From positions 62,001 through 126,000 of the forward strand of contig UQQF01000001.1 of NCBI GenBank assembly GCA_900543085.1: a stretch of DNA of 64,000 nucleotides, given 5' to 3'. Shown one piece after another: positions 8,493 through 17,942 of this stretch. Source of the DNA: an uncultured Eubacteriales bacterium (lineage in GTDB: Bacteria; Bacillota; Clostridia; Oscillospirales; Oscillospiraceae). A model generated the notes under the pieces. It was given only the letters and a program-made list of their open reading frames with translations, was not told the origin of the DNA and did no database searches. Each line of letters begins with the position of its first letter. The stretch's first letter is position 1. The translations under genes and the position numbers were made by a program.

Positions 8493-8974
8493 TGTTCAGA
8501 ATAGGCCACGGATACGACGTGCACCGCCTGGTGGAAGGCCGCAGGCTCATCCTGGGCGGGGTGGACATACCGTTTGAGCGCGGCCTGCTCGGCCACTCCG
8601 ACGCGGACGTGCTTGTCCACGCGATAATGGACGCCATATTGGGCGCGGCCGCGCTGGGCGACATAGGCAAGCTCTTTCCCGACACGGACGAGCGCTACTC
8701 CGGAGCCGACAGCCTGGAGCTGCTGGGCGAGGTCATGCGCGCCCTGCGCGAAGCCGGGTACGAGCTGGGGAACGTGGACTCCACGGTCATCGCCCAGCGG
8801 CCTAAGCTCGCGATGTACATAGAGCTGATGCGCGGGAACATCGCCCGCGCCGCCGGCGTGGACGCTGCCCAGATAAGCGTAAAGGCCACGACGGAGGAAA
8901 AACTCGGCTTCACCGGCGAGGGCGCGGGCATCGCCGCCCACGCCGTGGCGCTGATACATACGCGCGGAGCGTAG
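8492..8974 (+). CDS. ispF: 2-C-methyl-D-erythritol 2,4-cyclodiphosphate synthase
   Basis: 160 residues, the usual length. It cyclises CDP-ME 2-phosphate to MEc[13 protein letters not shown] near residues 3-13 gives the zinc ligands Asp and His, [19 protein letters not shown] near 34-52 is the PROSITE-type signature, and [14 protein letters not shown] near 131-144 is the CDP-binding tail. The ATG overlaps the ispD stop (TGATG), so the two are translationally coupled. Confidence 0.97.
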   Translation: MFRIGHGYDVHRLVEGRRLILGGVDIPFERGLLGHSDADVLVHAIMDAILGAAALGDIGKLFPDTDERYSGADSLELLGEVMRALREAGYELGNVDSTVIAQRPKLAMYIELMRGNIARAAGVDAAQISVKATTEEKLGFTGEGAGIAAHAVALIHTRGA

Positions 8975-9050
8975 GGCTATCAAAAGCCGGGGCGCTGCAT
9001 AGAATGTTCTAGGGTTTTACCTTCAATGCCTTTTATGCGGAGGATGTTTT

Positions 9051-9305
9051 ATGCAGCGCTATTTGATCATGTGCCGCTCATTGACCTATGCCCAGCGCGC
9101 CAATTCGGCGTTGGAGCGCGCGGGGATAACCGCGTCCATCTCACGCGCCCCACAGGGCTTGACCGGAAACGGCTGCGGCTACTGCATCCGCGTGGCCGAG
9201 CGCCATTTCCAGAGCGCGCTGAACGTGCTCAACCGCGCCAACGCGGCCTACGGCAAGCTTTACCGCGCTGAGCCGGACGGCAGATACGTGGAGGTGGCGC
9301 GATGA
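9051..9305 (+). CDS. DUF3343 (putative Se/S carrier-like) protein
   Basis: 84 residues. The fold pattern (YLIMCRSLTYAQRANSALERAGI...GNGCGYCIRV) is that of DUF3343 proteins, small carrier-like proteins found beside class V aminotransferases or selenium genes in clostridia. A conserved Cys pair sits in the GCGYC motif near residue 43-47. RBS GAGGATG lies upstream of the ATG. It overlaps the next gene by 4 bases (ATGATA), pointing to a joint role with that enzyme, perhaps moving sulfur or selenium. That role is inference; no selD or selA is visible here. Confidence 0.8.
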   Translation: MQRYLIMCRSLTYAQRANSALERAGITASISRAPQGLTGNGCGYCIRVAERHFQSALNVLNRANAAYGKLYRAEPDGRYVEVAR

Positions 9306-10429
9306 TATACCTCGACAGCGCGGCCACCACGCTCCAAAAGCCACGGGCTGTCGCCGAGGCGATGGTCGCAGCGATGAGAACCATGGCCAGCCCCGGCAGA
9401 GGCGGACACCGCCCGGCCATGCTCGCGGCCGAGAAGGCATACGAGTGCCGTGCCGCACTGGCCGAGCTTTTCAACGCGCCTTCACCAGAGAACGTAGTGT
9501 TCACCATGAACGCCACGCACGGTCTGAACATAGCTCTCTCCTCGCTCGTGTCCCCGGGCGACCGGGTGGTCGTCTCCGGCTGGGAGCACAACGCGGTGAC
9601 GCGCCCACTGACCATGCTGGGAGCTGAGCTGGACGTTGTGCGCACGCCGCTGTTCGACGTCAAGGCGGCGATAGAGGGCTTCCGGAAAGCCATACCGGGC
9701 GCAAAATGCGTGGTGTGTACCCACGTCTCGAACGTATTTGGCTTCGTACTGCCGGTGTACGCCATTGCCGCGCTCTGCCGCGAGCACTCGGTGCCTTTTG
9801 TCCTTGACGCTTCGCAAAGCGCGGGTGTGCTCGAGGTGGACATGGGGAGACTGGGCGCAGAGTTCATAGCCATGCCCGGACACAAGGGTCTGCTGGGGCC
9901 GCAGGGCACCGGCGTGCTGCTCTGCCGCCGGGAGGTCCAGCCGCTGATGGCGGGCGGAACCGGCTCGAACAGCCGCTCGCAGGCCATGCCCGACTTCCTG
10001 CCGGACAGGTTGGAGGCGGGGACGCACAACATCCCCGGCATCGCCGGGCTGCTCGCAGGCGTACAGTACATCCACCGGCGCGGCCTTACCTCGATCGAGG
10101 CGCACGAACGCCGCCTGATACGGACGCTGGCTCAGCAGCTGCGCAGCGTGCAGGGGCTGGAGGTGTTCCTCGCCGGAGACGAGGGCGCGCAGGCCGGGGT
10201 TCTCTCGGTGAGGCACGAGCGCATAGGGAGCGAGGAGCTGGGCTCGGCGCTGGGCTCGCTGGGCGTCTGTGTCCGCGCGGGACTGCACTGCGCCCCATTC
10301 GCCCACGAGAGCGCGGGGACGATAGAGACGGGCACGGTGAGGCTGAGCGTGTCGCCGTTCAACAACATCCAGGAGATACGCCGCGTGCCGTCTCTTATGC
10401 AGCGAGCAATAGCGCTCTCCGATATGTGA
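9302..10429 (+). CDS. Class V aminotransferase (cysteine desulfurase / selenocysteine lyase-like)
   Basis: 375 residues. PLP-dependent fold: YLDSAATTLQKP at the N-terminus, ATHGLNIA near residue 72, HxxNV (CTHVSNVFG) near 142, DASQSAG near 178, and the PLP lysine in GHKGLLGPQGTG near 200. Near the C-terminus RAGLHCAPFAHES contains the active-site cysteine region of the NifS/SufS/Csd type. Family members remove sulfur or selenium from (seleno)cysteine. Pairing with a DUF3343 gene is a recurring clostridial arrangement. The substrate is not settled by the sequence. Confidence 0.88.
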   Translation: MIYLDSAATTLQKPRAVAEAMVAAMRTMASPGRGGHRPAMLAAEKAYECRAALAELFNAPSPENVVFTMNATHGLNIALSSLVSPGDRVVVSGWEHNAVTRPLTMLGAELDVVRTPLFDVKAAIEGFRKAIPGAKCVVCTHVSNVFGFVLPVYAIAALCREHSVPFVLDASQSAGVLEVDMGRLGAEFIAMPGHKGLLGPQGTGVLLCRREVQPLMAGGTGSNSRSQAMPDFLPDRLEAGTHNIPGIAGLLAGVQYIHRRGLTSIEAHERRLIRTLAQQLRSVQGLEVFLAGDEGAQAGVLSVRHERIGSEELGSALGSLGVCVRAGLHCAPFAHESAGTIETGTVRLSVSPFNNIQEIRRVPSLMQRAIALSDM

Positions 10430-10432
10430 GAA

Positions 10433-10475
10433 GCGTAACGGTACCGCCCGGAGCGGTACCGTTACGCCTCGTTTT
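10433..10475 (+). terminator. Rho-independent terminator
   Basis: A perfect 15-base stem GCGTAACGGTACCGC / GCGGTACCGTTACGC with a 5-base loop, followed by CTCGTTTT. Confidence 0.85.
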
Positions 10476-10526
10476 CAGCAGAGCGAGTTATACAAACCGC
10501 CGAGCCAAAGTCTACATAATTTCGCC

Positions 10527-10555
10527 TTGCTATTTTCGCTCTCGTATTGTATAAT
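10527..10555 (+). promoter_or_regulatory. SigA-type promoter of cdaA
   Basis: TTGCTA at 10527-10532 and TATAAT at 10550-10555, spacer 17, about 70 bases before the cdaA ATG. Confidence 0.8.
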
Positions 10556-10623
10556 ATCATGAATTGACATGCGCCTCGCCGGGCAGGCGGGGCAATGCGC
10601 ATTGAATCGTAGGGGACAAGCCC

Positions 10624-11511
10624 ATGGGTATATCTGAAGTAATTTCCAACGGCATAACATATCTGCTGACTATGAGCATATCCGACATCGTCGATGTGCT
10701 CCTTGTTGCTGCGCTTATTTACGGCTGCATAGGTCTCATCAGGCGTACAAACGCCATCCGTCTTGCACGGGGCATCGTATTCGTACTGCTGGTGCTGGTG
10801 GTTTCCGACCTGTTGAACCTCAAGATGATAAGCTCTCTGTTCCAGCGCATAGTGGAACTCGGACTGATTGCGATATTCATCATCTTCCAGCCCGAGATAC
10901 GCCGCCTGCTCGAGCGCATGGGCAGCGGCAAGTTCGCCTATTTCTTCGGCGCGCCGACCGACCCGGCGACGATGGAGGCGGTAATCAACCAGACCGTGTT
11001 GGCCTGCGCCAGCATGTCCGAGTCCAAGACCGGCGCCCTGATAGTCTTTGAGAGAACCAGCAGTCTTAACGACCCCATACTCACCGGCACCATCGTCAAC
11101 GCGGAGATATCCAGCGAGCTGCTGAGAAACATCTTCTTTGTCAATTCGCCTCTGCATGACGGAGCCGTCATAGTCAGGGACGGGAGGCTTGCCGCCGCAG
11201 GCTGTATGCTGCCGCTTTCCAAGAACGCCTCGCTCAGCTCCGACCTCGGAATGCGCCACCGCGCCGGCATAGGCGTGAGCGAGCACTCCGACGCCGTCGT
11301 GGCCATAGTAAGCGAGGAGACCGGCTCCATATCCATCGCCATAGACGGCATGCTCAAGCGCCATCTCACACCTGAAACGTTCGGCAAAATCCTGCGCTCC
11401 GAGCTTATCCCGGACGCCGACGGTCAGCCGAAGAAGCGCGGAGTCGCCGGCATCATAGACTCCGTCAAAGGCCTCAAGGTGAAGAAAAATGACAAAGAAG
11501 AAAATAAGTAA
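10624..11511 (+). CDS. cdaA: Diadenylate cyclase CdaA
   Basis: 295 residues. Three transmembrane helices (about 17-35, 50-68, 75-95) precede the DAC domain (about 115-265), which makes cyclic di-AMP from two ATP. The catalytic motifs DGAVIV (LHDGAVIVRDGRLAAAGCMLP) near residue 178 and RHRAG near 215 are both present. c-di-AMP controls osmolyte transport and cell-wall stress. The gene overlaps the YbbR gene by 23 bases, the standard cdaA-cdaR operon. In many Bacillota glmM follows; it does not here. Confidence 0.97.
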   Translation: MGISEVISNGITYLLTMSISDIVDVLLVAALIYGCIGLIRRTNAIRLARGIVFVLLVLVVSDLLNLKMISSLFQRIVELGLIAIFIIFQPEIRRLLERMGSGKFAYFFGAPTDPATMEAVINQTVLACASMSESKTGALIVFERTSSLNDPILTGTIVNAEISSELLRNIFFVNSPLHDGAVIVRDGRLAAAGCMLPLSKNASLSSDLGMRHRAGIGVSEHSDAVVAIVSEETGSISIAIDGMLKRHLTPETFGKILRSELIPDADGQPKKRGVAGIIDSVKGLKVKKNDKEENK

Positions 11512-12739
11512 GCTTTTAAACAACAAAATATTCTGGGCAGTTATATCGCTCATAGCGTCGCTGTTCATATGGGTCTACATGACCGGCACGCAGGAGGAGG
11601 TCATATCCCGCGACCTCAACGGCGTCGAGGTCGTGTTCACCGGCGAGGACACGCTGCAATCCCAGCGCGGGCTGGTTATCACGGACGTCAGCGATCTGAC
11701 GGTCGACGTGACCATCAGCGGGACAAGGCTCAACATCGGGCGCCTGACGGCCGACGACGTGAAGGCCGTAATAAACGTCGCGAATATCACAAGCACAAGC
11801 GTCTACAACGTCAGCTACACTCTCACTTTCCCTGACAGCGTCGACGCAAGCGCAGTCACGGTGACCAACCGGTCTCCCTCGACCGTGGGCTTCCAGGTCA
11901 CCAGGATGGACAGCAAGCAGGTGCCGGTAGAGGTGCAGTTCAAGGGCAGCGTGGCGGAAGGCTACTTGCTCGGAGACCTGGAATACGAGCCGACTACAGT
12001 CACTGTCAGCGGCCCGCTCACAGAACTGGAGAGCATCGATCACGTTTACGCCGAGGTAACCATAGACAATCTGACCGAGACGCGCACGGTCGACGCCAAC
12101 TTCGACATAGTAGACGCGGACGGCAACGTTCTGGACAAGGACGGCCTTGAATTCGACGTGAGCACGATCTCCGTCACAATACCTGTCAGCGTGATCAAGG
12201 AAGTCCCGATCTACGTGACGCTCATAGAGGGCGCCGGGGCTACCCGCGAAAACACGATAATCACGCCGGACGTACAGACAATCACCATCGCCGGCGACGC
12301 GTCGGAGCTTGACGGCATCAACAGGATAGAGGTCGGCCCCATAGACCTCACCGAGTTCGAGCTGACCAACGAGTACGACCTCCCGATAGCGCTGCCGAAC
12401 AACGTAGAGAACATCTCCGGCATCGAATCCGTACACGTCACGGTAGAGATCACCGGCCTGGAGGTCAGGAGCTACACGGTCACGAACATAAGCTACACGG
12501 GACTTCCGGAGGAATACCAGGCGGAGCTTGTGACGCACTCGCTCACCGTCCGCATACGCGCTACAAGCGAGGTGCTAGACAGCCTCAGCTCGTCCAACCT
12601 GCGCGCGGTGGCAGACCTGTCAAATACGACTGCCACGGGCACTATGGACACGTCTAACGTCGAGATACGTGTGGACGGCTTCACAAACGCCGGCGCAGTG
12701 GGAACATACAGGCTGACGTTCAACGTTACGAGAGCATAA
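11489..12739 (+). CDS. cdaR: YbbR-domain protein (CdaA regulator CdaR)
   Basis: 416 residues. One transmembrane helix near residues 13-31 (IFWAVISLIASLFIWVYM) is followed by repeated beta-rich YbbR domains on the outer face of the membrane, about 37-115, 127-210, 220-305 and 320-415. The conserved motif V.V.GP...L..I..V.AEVTIDNL is clear in repeat two. CdaR binds CdaA and tunes c-di-AMP production. The start lies inside cdaA. Confidence 0.93.
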   Translation: MTKKKISKLLNNKIFWAVISLIASLFIWVYMTGTQEEVISRDLNGVEVVFTGEDTLQSQRGLVITDVSDLTVDVTISGTRLNIGRLTADDVKAVINVANITSTSVYNVSYTLTFPDSVDASAVTVTNRSPSTVGFQVTRMDSKQVPVEVQFKGSVAEGYLLGDLEYEPTTVTVSGPLTELESIDHVYAEVTIDNLTETRTVDANFDIVDADGNVLDKDGLEFDVSTISVTIPVSVIKEVPIYVTLIEGAGATRENTIITPDVQTITIAGDASELDGINRIEVGPIDLTEFELTNEYDLPIALPNNVENISGIESVHVTVEITGLEVRSYTVTNISYTGLPEEYQAELVTHSLTVRIRATSEVLDSLSSSNLRAVADLSNTTATGTMDTSNVEIRVDGFTNAGAVGTYRLTFNVTRA

Positions 12740-12756
12740 AAAACAGGAGGCATGTT

Positions 12757-13176
12757 ATGACTCAGTTTGCAATCATAAAAAAGCTGACCGCTCCGGACAA
12801 GGCAGAGGTAGAAGTGCTCCGTGGCACCGCCTGCGGCGATGACTGCGGCAGCTGCGAAGTCTGCCATTATGCCAGCAAGATACGCGTGGAGGCCAAAAAC
12901 GAGATAGGCGCCCAGCTCGGCGACCGTGTGGAGATCGAGGCGCGCACCTCGCGCGTGCTCGGCGCGGCCGTGCTGGTGTACGTGGTGCCGTTCATACTGT
13001 TCTTCATCGGCTACGCCATTGCCGCCGCCATGAGCCTGAGCGAAGGCCTGTGCATGGTCATGAGCTTCGCGGCCTTCGCCGTCGGCCTGCTGATAGTGGT
13101 CATAGTCGGGCGCAGGCACAAAAAGAATCCCATCACCTACGACATAATCAGCGTAGTCGGACACGAGGCAGCGTGA
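12757..13176 (+). CDS. RseC/MucC-like SoxR-reducing-system protein
   Basis: 139 residues. A cysteine-rich N-terminal part (ACGDDCGSCEVCHYA near residues 28-42) is followed by two transmembrane helices (about 73-93 and 98-118), the RseC/MucC layout. RseC proteins go with Rnf-type electron transport, but no rnf genes are in this window. RBS AGGAGG is 8 bases before the ATG. It follows cdaR by 17 bases and probably belongs to the same transcript. Confidence 0.8.
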   Translation: MTQFAIIKKLTAPDKAEVEVLRGTACGDDCGSCEVCHYASKIRVEAKNEIGAQLGDRVEIEARTSRVLGAAVLVYVVPFILFFIGYAIAAAMSLSEGLCMVMSFAAFAVGLLIVVIVGRRHKKNPITYDIISVVGHEAA

Positions 13177-13177
13177 T

Positions 13178-14056
13178 ATGATAAAAAGCATGACCGGATA
13201 CGGCTCTGCCAAGGGCAGCGCTGCGGGGCTGGTTCTGAGCGTCGAGCTGAAAAGCGTTAATAACCGCTATCTCGACGTCTCGGTCAAGCTCCCGCGCACG
13301 CTGATGTTTGCGGAGGAGCCTGTGAGAAGCGCGGTGGCCAAGCACATCACGCGCGGCAAGGTCGACGTCTTCATAACCGCCGACGCCAGCCAGAGCGACA
13401 GCACCGAGGTTCGCGTGAACGAGCCGCTGCTGCGCGGATACATCTCCGCGCTGAGCGAGGTCAGGGACAAATACGGACTTACGGACGACATGAGCCTCAT
13501 GTCCCTGTGCCGTATGCCCGACGTGCTCAGCACCGAGCGGCGCGAGCTGGACAGCGACGAGCTTACCGCCGGACTGCTGGCCATACTTGAAGAAGCGCTG
13601 GCCGGCTACGACGCCATGCGCGAGCGCGAGGGCGAAAAGCTCAGGAACGACGTGCTCGGCCGTATCGAGGAAATAGGACGCCTCACCGGTATCGTGGAGG
13701 AGCGCGCGCCGCAGACCGTTGCGGAATACCGCGCCAGGCTGGAGCAGAAGCTGCGAGAGACGCTGGACGGAATGTCGGTTGACGACTCACGTATACTCAC
13801 GGAGTGCGCCATCTTCGCCGACCGCGTGGCGGTGGACGAGGAGACGGTAAGGCTGCGCAGCCACCTCTCCCAGCTCAAGACCATGGCCAGCGGCGAGTCT
13901 CCGATAGGCCGCAAGATGGACTTCCTGATCCAGGAGCTCAACCGCGAATCGAACACCATCGGCTCCAAGTGCCAGAGCGCGGACATAGCCCGTGTGGTCG
14001 TGGATCTGAAGGCCGAGATAGAGAAGATCCGCGAGCAGATTCAGAATGTGGAGTGA
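13178..14056 (+). CDS. YicC family endoribonuclease-like protein
   Basis: 292 residues. The N-terminal MIKSMTGYGSA and KSVNNRYLDVSVKLPR are the YicC_N signature; the C-terminal GRKMDFLIQELNRESNTIGSK is the DUF1732 domain. E. coli YicC takes part in RNA turnover as a ribonuclease. The order yicC-remA-gmk-rpoZ-priA is conserved across clostridia and bacilli. The start follows the RseC-like gene's stop by one base. Confidence 0.93.
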   Translation: MIKSMTGYGSAKGSAAGLVLSVELKSVNNRYLDVSVKLPRTLMFAEEPVRSAVAKHITRGKVDVFITADASQSDSTEVRVNEPLLRGYISALSEVRDKYGLTDDMSLMSLCRMPDVLSTERRELDSDELTAGLLAILEEALAGYDAMREREGEKLRNDVLGRIEEIGRLTGIVEERAPQTVAEYRARLEQKLRETLDGMSVDDSRILTECAIFADRVAVDEETVRLRSHLSQLKTMASGESPIGRKMDFLIQELNRESNTIGSKCQSADIARVVVDLKAEIEKIREQIQNVE

Positions 14057-14059
14057 CGC

Positions 14060-14326
14060 ATGGCGCTGATCAACATAGGCTTTGGAAGCTTTATTTCGGC
14101 CGATCGGCTTGTCAGCGTTCTGAGTCCTGATTCGGCGCCTATAAAGCGCATGGTTCAGGACGCGCGCGAGCGCGGAAGCCTGATAGACGCCAGCTATGGA
14201 CGCAAAACGCGCTCCATCCTCGTGACGGACGGGGGATATATCATACTCTCGGCGCTGACCAGCGAGACTGTGGCCGAACGTCTGGGGTATAATGTGGAGG
14301 GAGACTATGCCGATGAAGTCACATGA
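14060..14326 (+). CDS. remA: RemA/DUF370 regulatory protein
   Basis: 88 residues. [20 protein letters not shown], then [15 protein letters not shown] and [24 protein letters not shown] match RemA/DUF370. In Bacillus subtilis RemA is a DNA-binding activator of matrix and osmoprotection genes. Length is standard. It overlaps the end of the yicC/gmk junction with 3-base spacing from yicC, and its 3' end overlaps gmk by 20 bases. Confidence 0.95.
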   Translation: MALINIGFGSFISADRLVSVLSPDSAPIKRMVQDARERGSLIDASYGRKTRSILVTDGGYIILSALTSETVAERLGYNVEGDYADEVT

Positions 14327-14927
14327 AAAGGGCAAGCTGCTCGTGATCTCCGGCCCCTCGGGGGCGGGCAAGAGCACGGTCATCGGCCGGCTGATGGAGC
14401 AGCGTGAAGACCTGTGCTTCTCAGTGTCGGTCACCACGCGCGCCCCCAGGCCGGGCGAGGAGGACGGCAGAGACTACTTCTTCGTCAGTCCGCAGCGCTT
14501 CCAGGAGCTTGTGGAGGACGGCTATCTGCTGGAGCACGCGGAGTATGTGGGCAACTACTACGGCACGCCGCGCGGCTATGTGGAGCAGCGCCAGCTCGAG
14601 GGCAAGAGCGTCATACTCGACATAGAGGTGCAAGGCGCAAGCCAGATTGTCCGAAACTGCCCGGACGCGGTCACCGTGTTCATCCTCCCGCCGAGCGGCG
14701 AGGAGCTTGAGCGCCGGCTGCGCCACCGCAACACCGATTCGGACGAAAAAATTCGTGAACGTCTTCTCCAGGCCAAGCGCGAGTGCGCCGAGGCAGGGAA
14801 GTACGGCTATATAGTCATAAACGACGACCCCGACGCCGCCGCGAGGGAAGTCAACGCGATACTCACCGCGGAAAAATGCAAGGCGGCAGACAGACTAAAT
14901 CTTGTAACAGAGGTGCTTATATCATGA
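14307..14927 (+). CDS. gmk: Guanylate kinase
   Basis: 206 residues. It phosphorylates GMP to GDP. P-loop [10 protein letters not shown] near residues 15-24, the GMP-binding segment [20 protein letters not shown] near 39-58, and EYVGNYYGT near 77-85. The ATG at 14307 is chosen because GGAGG ends 6 bases upstream; an in-frame ATG at 14292 is possible but has no ribosome-binding site. It ends with a 4-base ATGA overlap into rpoZ. Confidence 0.96.
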   Translation: MPMKSHEKGKLLVISGPSGAGKSTVIGRLMEQREDLCFSVSVTTRAPRPGEEDGRDYFFVSPQRFQELVEDGYLLEHAEYVGNYYGTPRGYVEQRQLEGKSVILDIEVQGASQIVRNCPDAVTVFILPPSGEELERRLRHRNTDSDEKIRERLLQAKRECAEAGKYGYIVINDDPDAAAREVNAILTAEKCKAADRLNLVTEVLIS

Positions 14928-15121
14928 TGCTCTATCCCCCCATGTCCGACCTCGTCGACAAAGTCGGCAGCCGCTATCTGCTTGTGAATCTCGTCTCCCG
15001 CCGCGCCAGGGAGATTTCGCAGAAGGCCGAGGAAGAGGGCGAACCCCTTGACCGCAAGGCCATCTCCATCGCCGTTGACGAGGTTTACACCGGCAAGCTG
15101 AAAGTCAAGGAGGAGCAGTGA
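14924..15121 (+). CDS. rpoZ: RNA polymerase omega subunit
   Basis: 65 residues. [20 protein letters not shown], then LVSRRAREISQ and KAISIAVDEVYTGKL match the clostridial omega subunit, which aids polymerase assembly. The start overlaps the gmk stop (ATGA), with AGAGG upstream. Confidence 0.95.
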   Translation: MMLYPPMSDLVDKVGSRYLLVNLVSRRAREISQKAEEEGEPLDRKAISIAVDEVYTGKLKVKEEQ

Positions 15122-15163
15122 CGGCTCAGCCGCCACTGCCCTTTTGCGCGTATTGACTTGCTT

Positions 15164-17410
15164 ATGTCCGGGATGAATGTGGCCAGAATAGCCGTCTCCG
15201 GCGTGCCGTACAGGCTGGACAAGCCCTATGATTACAGCATACCGGAGAGCCTTGCGGGCAAAGTCGTCCCAGGAGCGCGCGTCGAAGTGCCGTTCACAAA
15301 CGCCAACCGCCGGACGGAGGGCATAGTGCTTGCTCTGTCCGAGGGCAGCGCGTTTGAACGGCTCAAGCCCGTGGCAGCGGTGTTGGACGAGGAACCAGTG
15401 CTGGACGCCAAGCTGCTCAGCCTGGCCATGTGGATGCACGAGCGGTTCTTCTGCACAGTCTATGAGTCCGTCAAGGCCATGCTGCCCGCCGGACTGTGGT
15501 TCAAGGGCGGCAAACGCCGCGTAAGCGAGAAATACGTCACCATGGCGGAGCTGGACGTCCCCGCCGAGGAGGCCGCCGAGGCGGCAACGCGCAAGCGCCG
15601 CCGCGCGCCGCTGCAGTCGGAGATACTCGCCACGCTCTGCTCAATAGGGCGAGCCTCCGTTCCGGAGCTGCTTGAATTCACCGGCGCGTCCCGGCAGAGC
15701 CTGAACGCGCTTGTGAACGCGGGGTTCATCCGCCTCGCCGACGAGGAGGTCTTTCGCCGCCCGGAGGTGGACGTGGAGCCCGCCGCCCTGCCCGAGCTGA
15801 ACGAGAGCCAGCGCGCCGCCTATGAGGGCATATCCGCCCTGGCCGACGGCAAAAAGGCCGGAGCTGCGCTGCTGTTCGGCGTGACCGGCTCCGGAAAGAC
15901 GACCATATACATCCGGCTCATAGCGGAGCAGCGCGCCAAGGGCCGCAGCTGCATACTGCTGGTACCGGAGATCGCGCTCACGCCGCAGATGCTGCGCACC
16001 TTCACGGCGCACTTTGGTGACGACATAGCCGTGCTGCACTCCAGCCTGTCGGCAGGGGAGCGCTATGACGAGTGGCGCAGGATAAAAAACGGCGACGCCG
16101 GCGTCGTGATAGGCACGCGCAGCGCGGTGTTCGCGCCCGTAGCCGACCTCGGCCTCATAATCATAGACGAGGAGCAGGAGGACACTTACAAGAGCGAGAA
16201 CGCGCCGCGCTACCACGCCCGCGACGTCGCGAAATACCGCTGCGCCAAGGACAACGCCCTGCTGCTGCTCGGCTCGGCCACGCCCGACGTGGAGAGCCGG
16301 TATTACGCCGAGACAGGCCGCTACGGCTACTTCACGCTCCCGGGTAGGTACAACGAGCGCGCGCTGCCCTCGGTCGAGATAGTGGACTTGAAGCGCGAGC
16401 TTCGCCGCGGCAACGGCGGCTCCATAAGCGAGCGGCTGCGCGAGGAGCTTGCGGGCAATATCGAGCGCGGCGAGCAGAGCATACTGTTCATAAACCGCCG
16501 CGGCGCGAACAAGCTGGTCACCTGCGTGGAGTGCGGCTACACCTACCGCTGCCCGAACTGCTCGGTGAGTCTCACCTTCCACAGCTATGGCCGCAAGCTG
16601 ATGTGCCACCAGTGCGGCTACAGCCGCCCGCTGGACGAGCGCTGCCCGGAGTGCGGCGGCACGTTCAAGTTCGTCGGCGCGGGCACGCAGAAGGTCGAGG
16701 AGGAGCTGACGGAGCTGTTCCCCGGCGTGGACATCCTGCGCATGGACACCGACACCGTCTCAGGCGCCGGAGGCCACGACAAGCTGCTGGAGCGATTCAG
16801 GGTCGAAAAAATACCCATCATGGTCGGCACCCAGATGGTGACAAAGGGTTTGAACTTTGAAAACGTCACTCTGGTGGGCGTCATCTGCGCCGACCAGGGG
16901 CTGTACGCCGGAGATTACCGCGCCAGCGAGCGGACGTTTTCGCTTATAACGCAGGTCATCGGCCGCTCCGGACGGTTTGAAAAGCCGGGGCGGGCGATAA
17001 TCCAGACATATACGCCGCTCAACGAGACTATCGTACAGGCGGCGAACCAGGACTACGAGAGCTTTTTCAAAAGCGAGATAGAGCTCAGGCGGCTCCAGCT
17101 GCTGCCGCCGTTTACCGAGCTGCTGAGCATTACCGTCTCCGGCATGAACGAGACGCTCGTCCTCGACTGCGCGTCCCACATACGCTCCGAGCTTGCGTTT
17201 TCGACGCGGAGAGAGTCCGGGACAAGGGTGCTCGGCCCCGCGCCGCTCTCCATTTTGAAGGTCAACAACAACTACAGATACCGCGTCACCCTCTGCGCCG
17301 CTCCCGGCAGCGGTATGCGCAGGCTTGTGGCGGACACGGTCACACGTTTTTCCGCCGACAAGCGCTGGAGAGGCGCGGCGGTATATGCGGATACAAATCC
17401 GTCAGATTAG
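15164..17410 (+). CDS. priA: Primosomal helicase PriA (replication restart)
   Basis: About 748 residues. PriA unwinds stalled forks and loads the primosome. The N-terminal 3'-DNA-binding domain covers about 1-110. Walker A is GVTGSGKTTIY near residue 240 and the Walker B-like box is IIDEEQEDTYKSE near 335 (DEEQ in place of the common DEEH). The zinc-binding Cys cluster (CVECGYTYRCPNC ... CHQCGYSRPLDERCPECGG) lies near 452-505, and the helicase C motifs GTQMVTKGLNF and QVIGRSGRF follow. Starts possible at TTG 15158, ATG 15164 and ATG 15173; none has a good ribosome-binding site. Confidence 0.95.
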   Translation: MSGMNVARIAVSGVPYRLDKPYDYSIPESLAGKVVPGARVEVPFTNANRRTEGIVLALSEGSAFERLKPVAAVLDEEPVLDAKLLSLAMWMHERFFCTVYESVKAMLPAGLWFKGGKRRVSEKYVTMAELDVPAEEAAEAATRKRRRAPLQSEILATLCSIGRASVPELLEFTGASRQSLNALVNAGFIRLADEEVFRRPEVDVEPAALPELNESQRAAYEGISALADGKKAGAALLFGVTGSGKTTIYIRLIAEQRAKGRSCILLVPEIALTPQMLRTFTAHFGDDIAVLHSSLSAGERYDEWRRIKNGDAGVVIGTRSAVFAPVADLGLIIIDEEQEDTYKSENAPRYHARDVAKYRCAKDNALLLLGSATPDVESRYYAETGRYGYFTLPGRYNERALPSVEIVDLKRELRRGNGGSISERLREELAGNIERGEQSILFINRRGANKLVTCVECGYTYRCPNCSVSLTFHSYGRKLMCHQCGYSRPLDERCPECGGTFKFVGAGTQKVEEELTELFPGVDILRMDTDTVSGAGGHDKLLERFRVEKIPIMVGTQMVTKGLNFENVTLVGVICADQGLYAGDYRASERTFSLITQVIGRSGRFEKPGRAIIQTYTPLNETIVQAANQDYESFFKSEIELRRLQLLPPFTELLSITVSGMNETLVLDCASHIRSELAFSTRRESGTRVLGPAPLSILKVNNNYRYRVTLCAAPGSGMRRLVADTVTRFSADKRWRGAAVYADTNPSD

Positions 17411-17421
17411 GAGGCAGAACA

Positions 17422-17940
17422 ATGGCATTGAGAACAATAGTGCTCGAAGGCGACAGCGTGCTGCACAAGCGCTGCCGTCCGGTCACTAACTTTGACGAAA
17501 GGCTCCATCAGCTTATCGACGATATGCGCGAGACACTCATCGATTCTGACGGCGTGGGTCTGGCCGCGCCGCAGGTCGGTGTGCTGCGCCGCGTTGTGCT
17601 CGTGCTGGAGACCAACGTCCCTGAGGGCACGGAGCCGTATATCATCGAGCTTGTGAACCCCGAGATCATCTCCCGCGAGGGCGAGCAGGACGGCCCGGAG
17701 GGCTGCCTTTCAGTGCCCGGCCGCTTCGGCCTTGTGGAGCGCCCGATGGACGTCACGGTCCGCGCGCAGGACAGGAACGGCAACACCTTCGAGGTCTCCG
17801 GCCACGAGCTGACCGCGCGAGCCTTCTGCCACGAGCTGGATCACCTTGAGGGCGTGGTCTTCACCAGCCTCGCACGGCGTATGCTCACCGACGAGGAGCT
17901 GGAGACCGGAAGCTGGAGGGACGAGGTGGAGAACGCTTGA
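17422..17940 (+). CDS. def: Peptide deformylase
   Basis: 172 residues. It removes the N-formyl group from new proteins. The three family motifs are present: GVGLAAPQVG (residues about 43-52), EGCLSVPG (about 93-100, metal Cys) and FCHELDHLEG (about 134-143, HExxH metal site). RBS GGAGG lies upstream of the ATG. Order priA-def-fmt-rsmB matches Bacillus. Confidence 0.97.
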   Translation: MALRTIVLEGDSVLHKRCRPVTNFDERLHQLIDDMRETLIDSDGVGLAAPQVGVLRRVVLVLETNVPEGTEPYIIELVNPEIISREGEQDGPEGCLSVPGRFGLVERPMDVTVRAQDRNGNTFEVSGHELTARAFCHELDHLEGVVFTSLARRMLTDEELETGSWRDEVENA

Positions 17941-17942
17941 GT

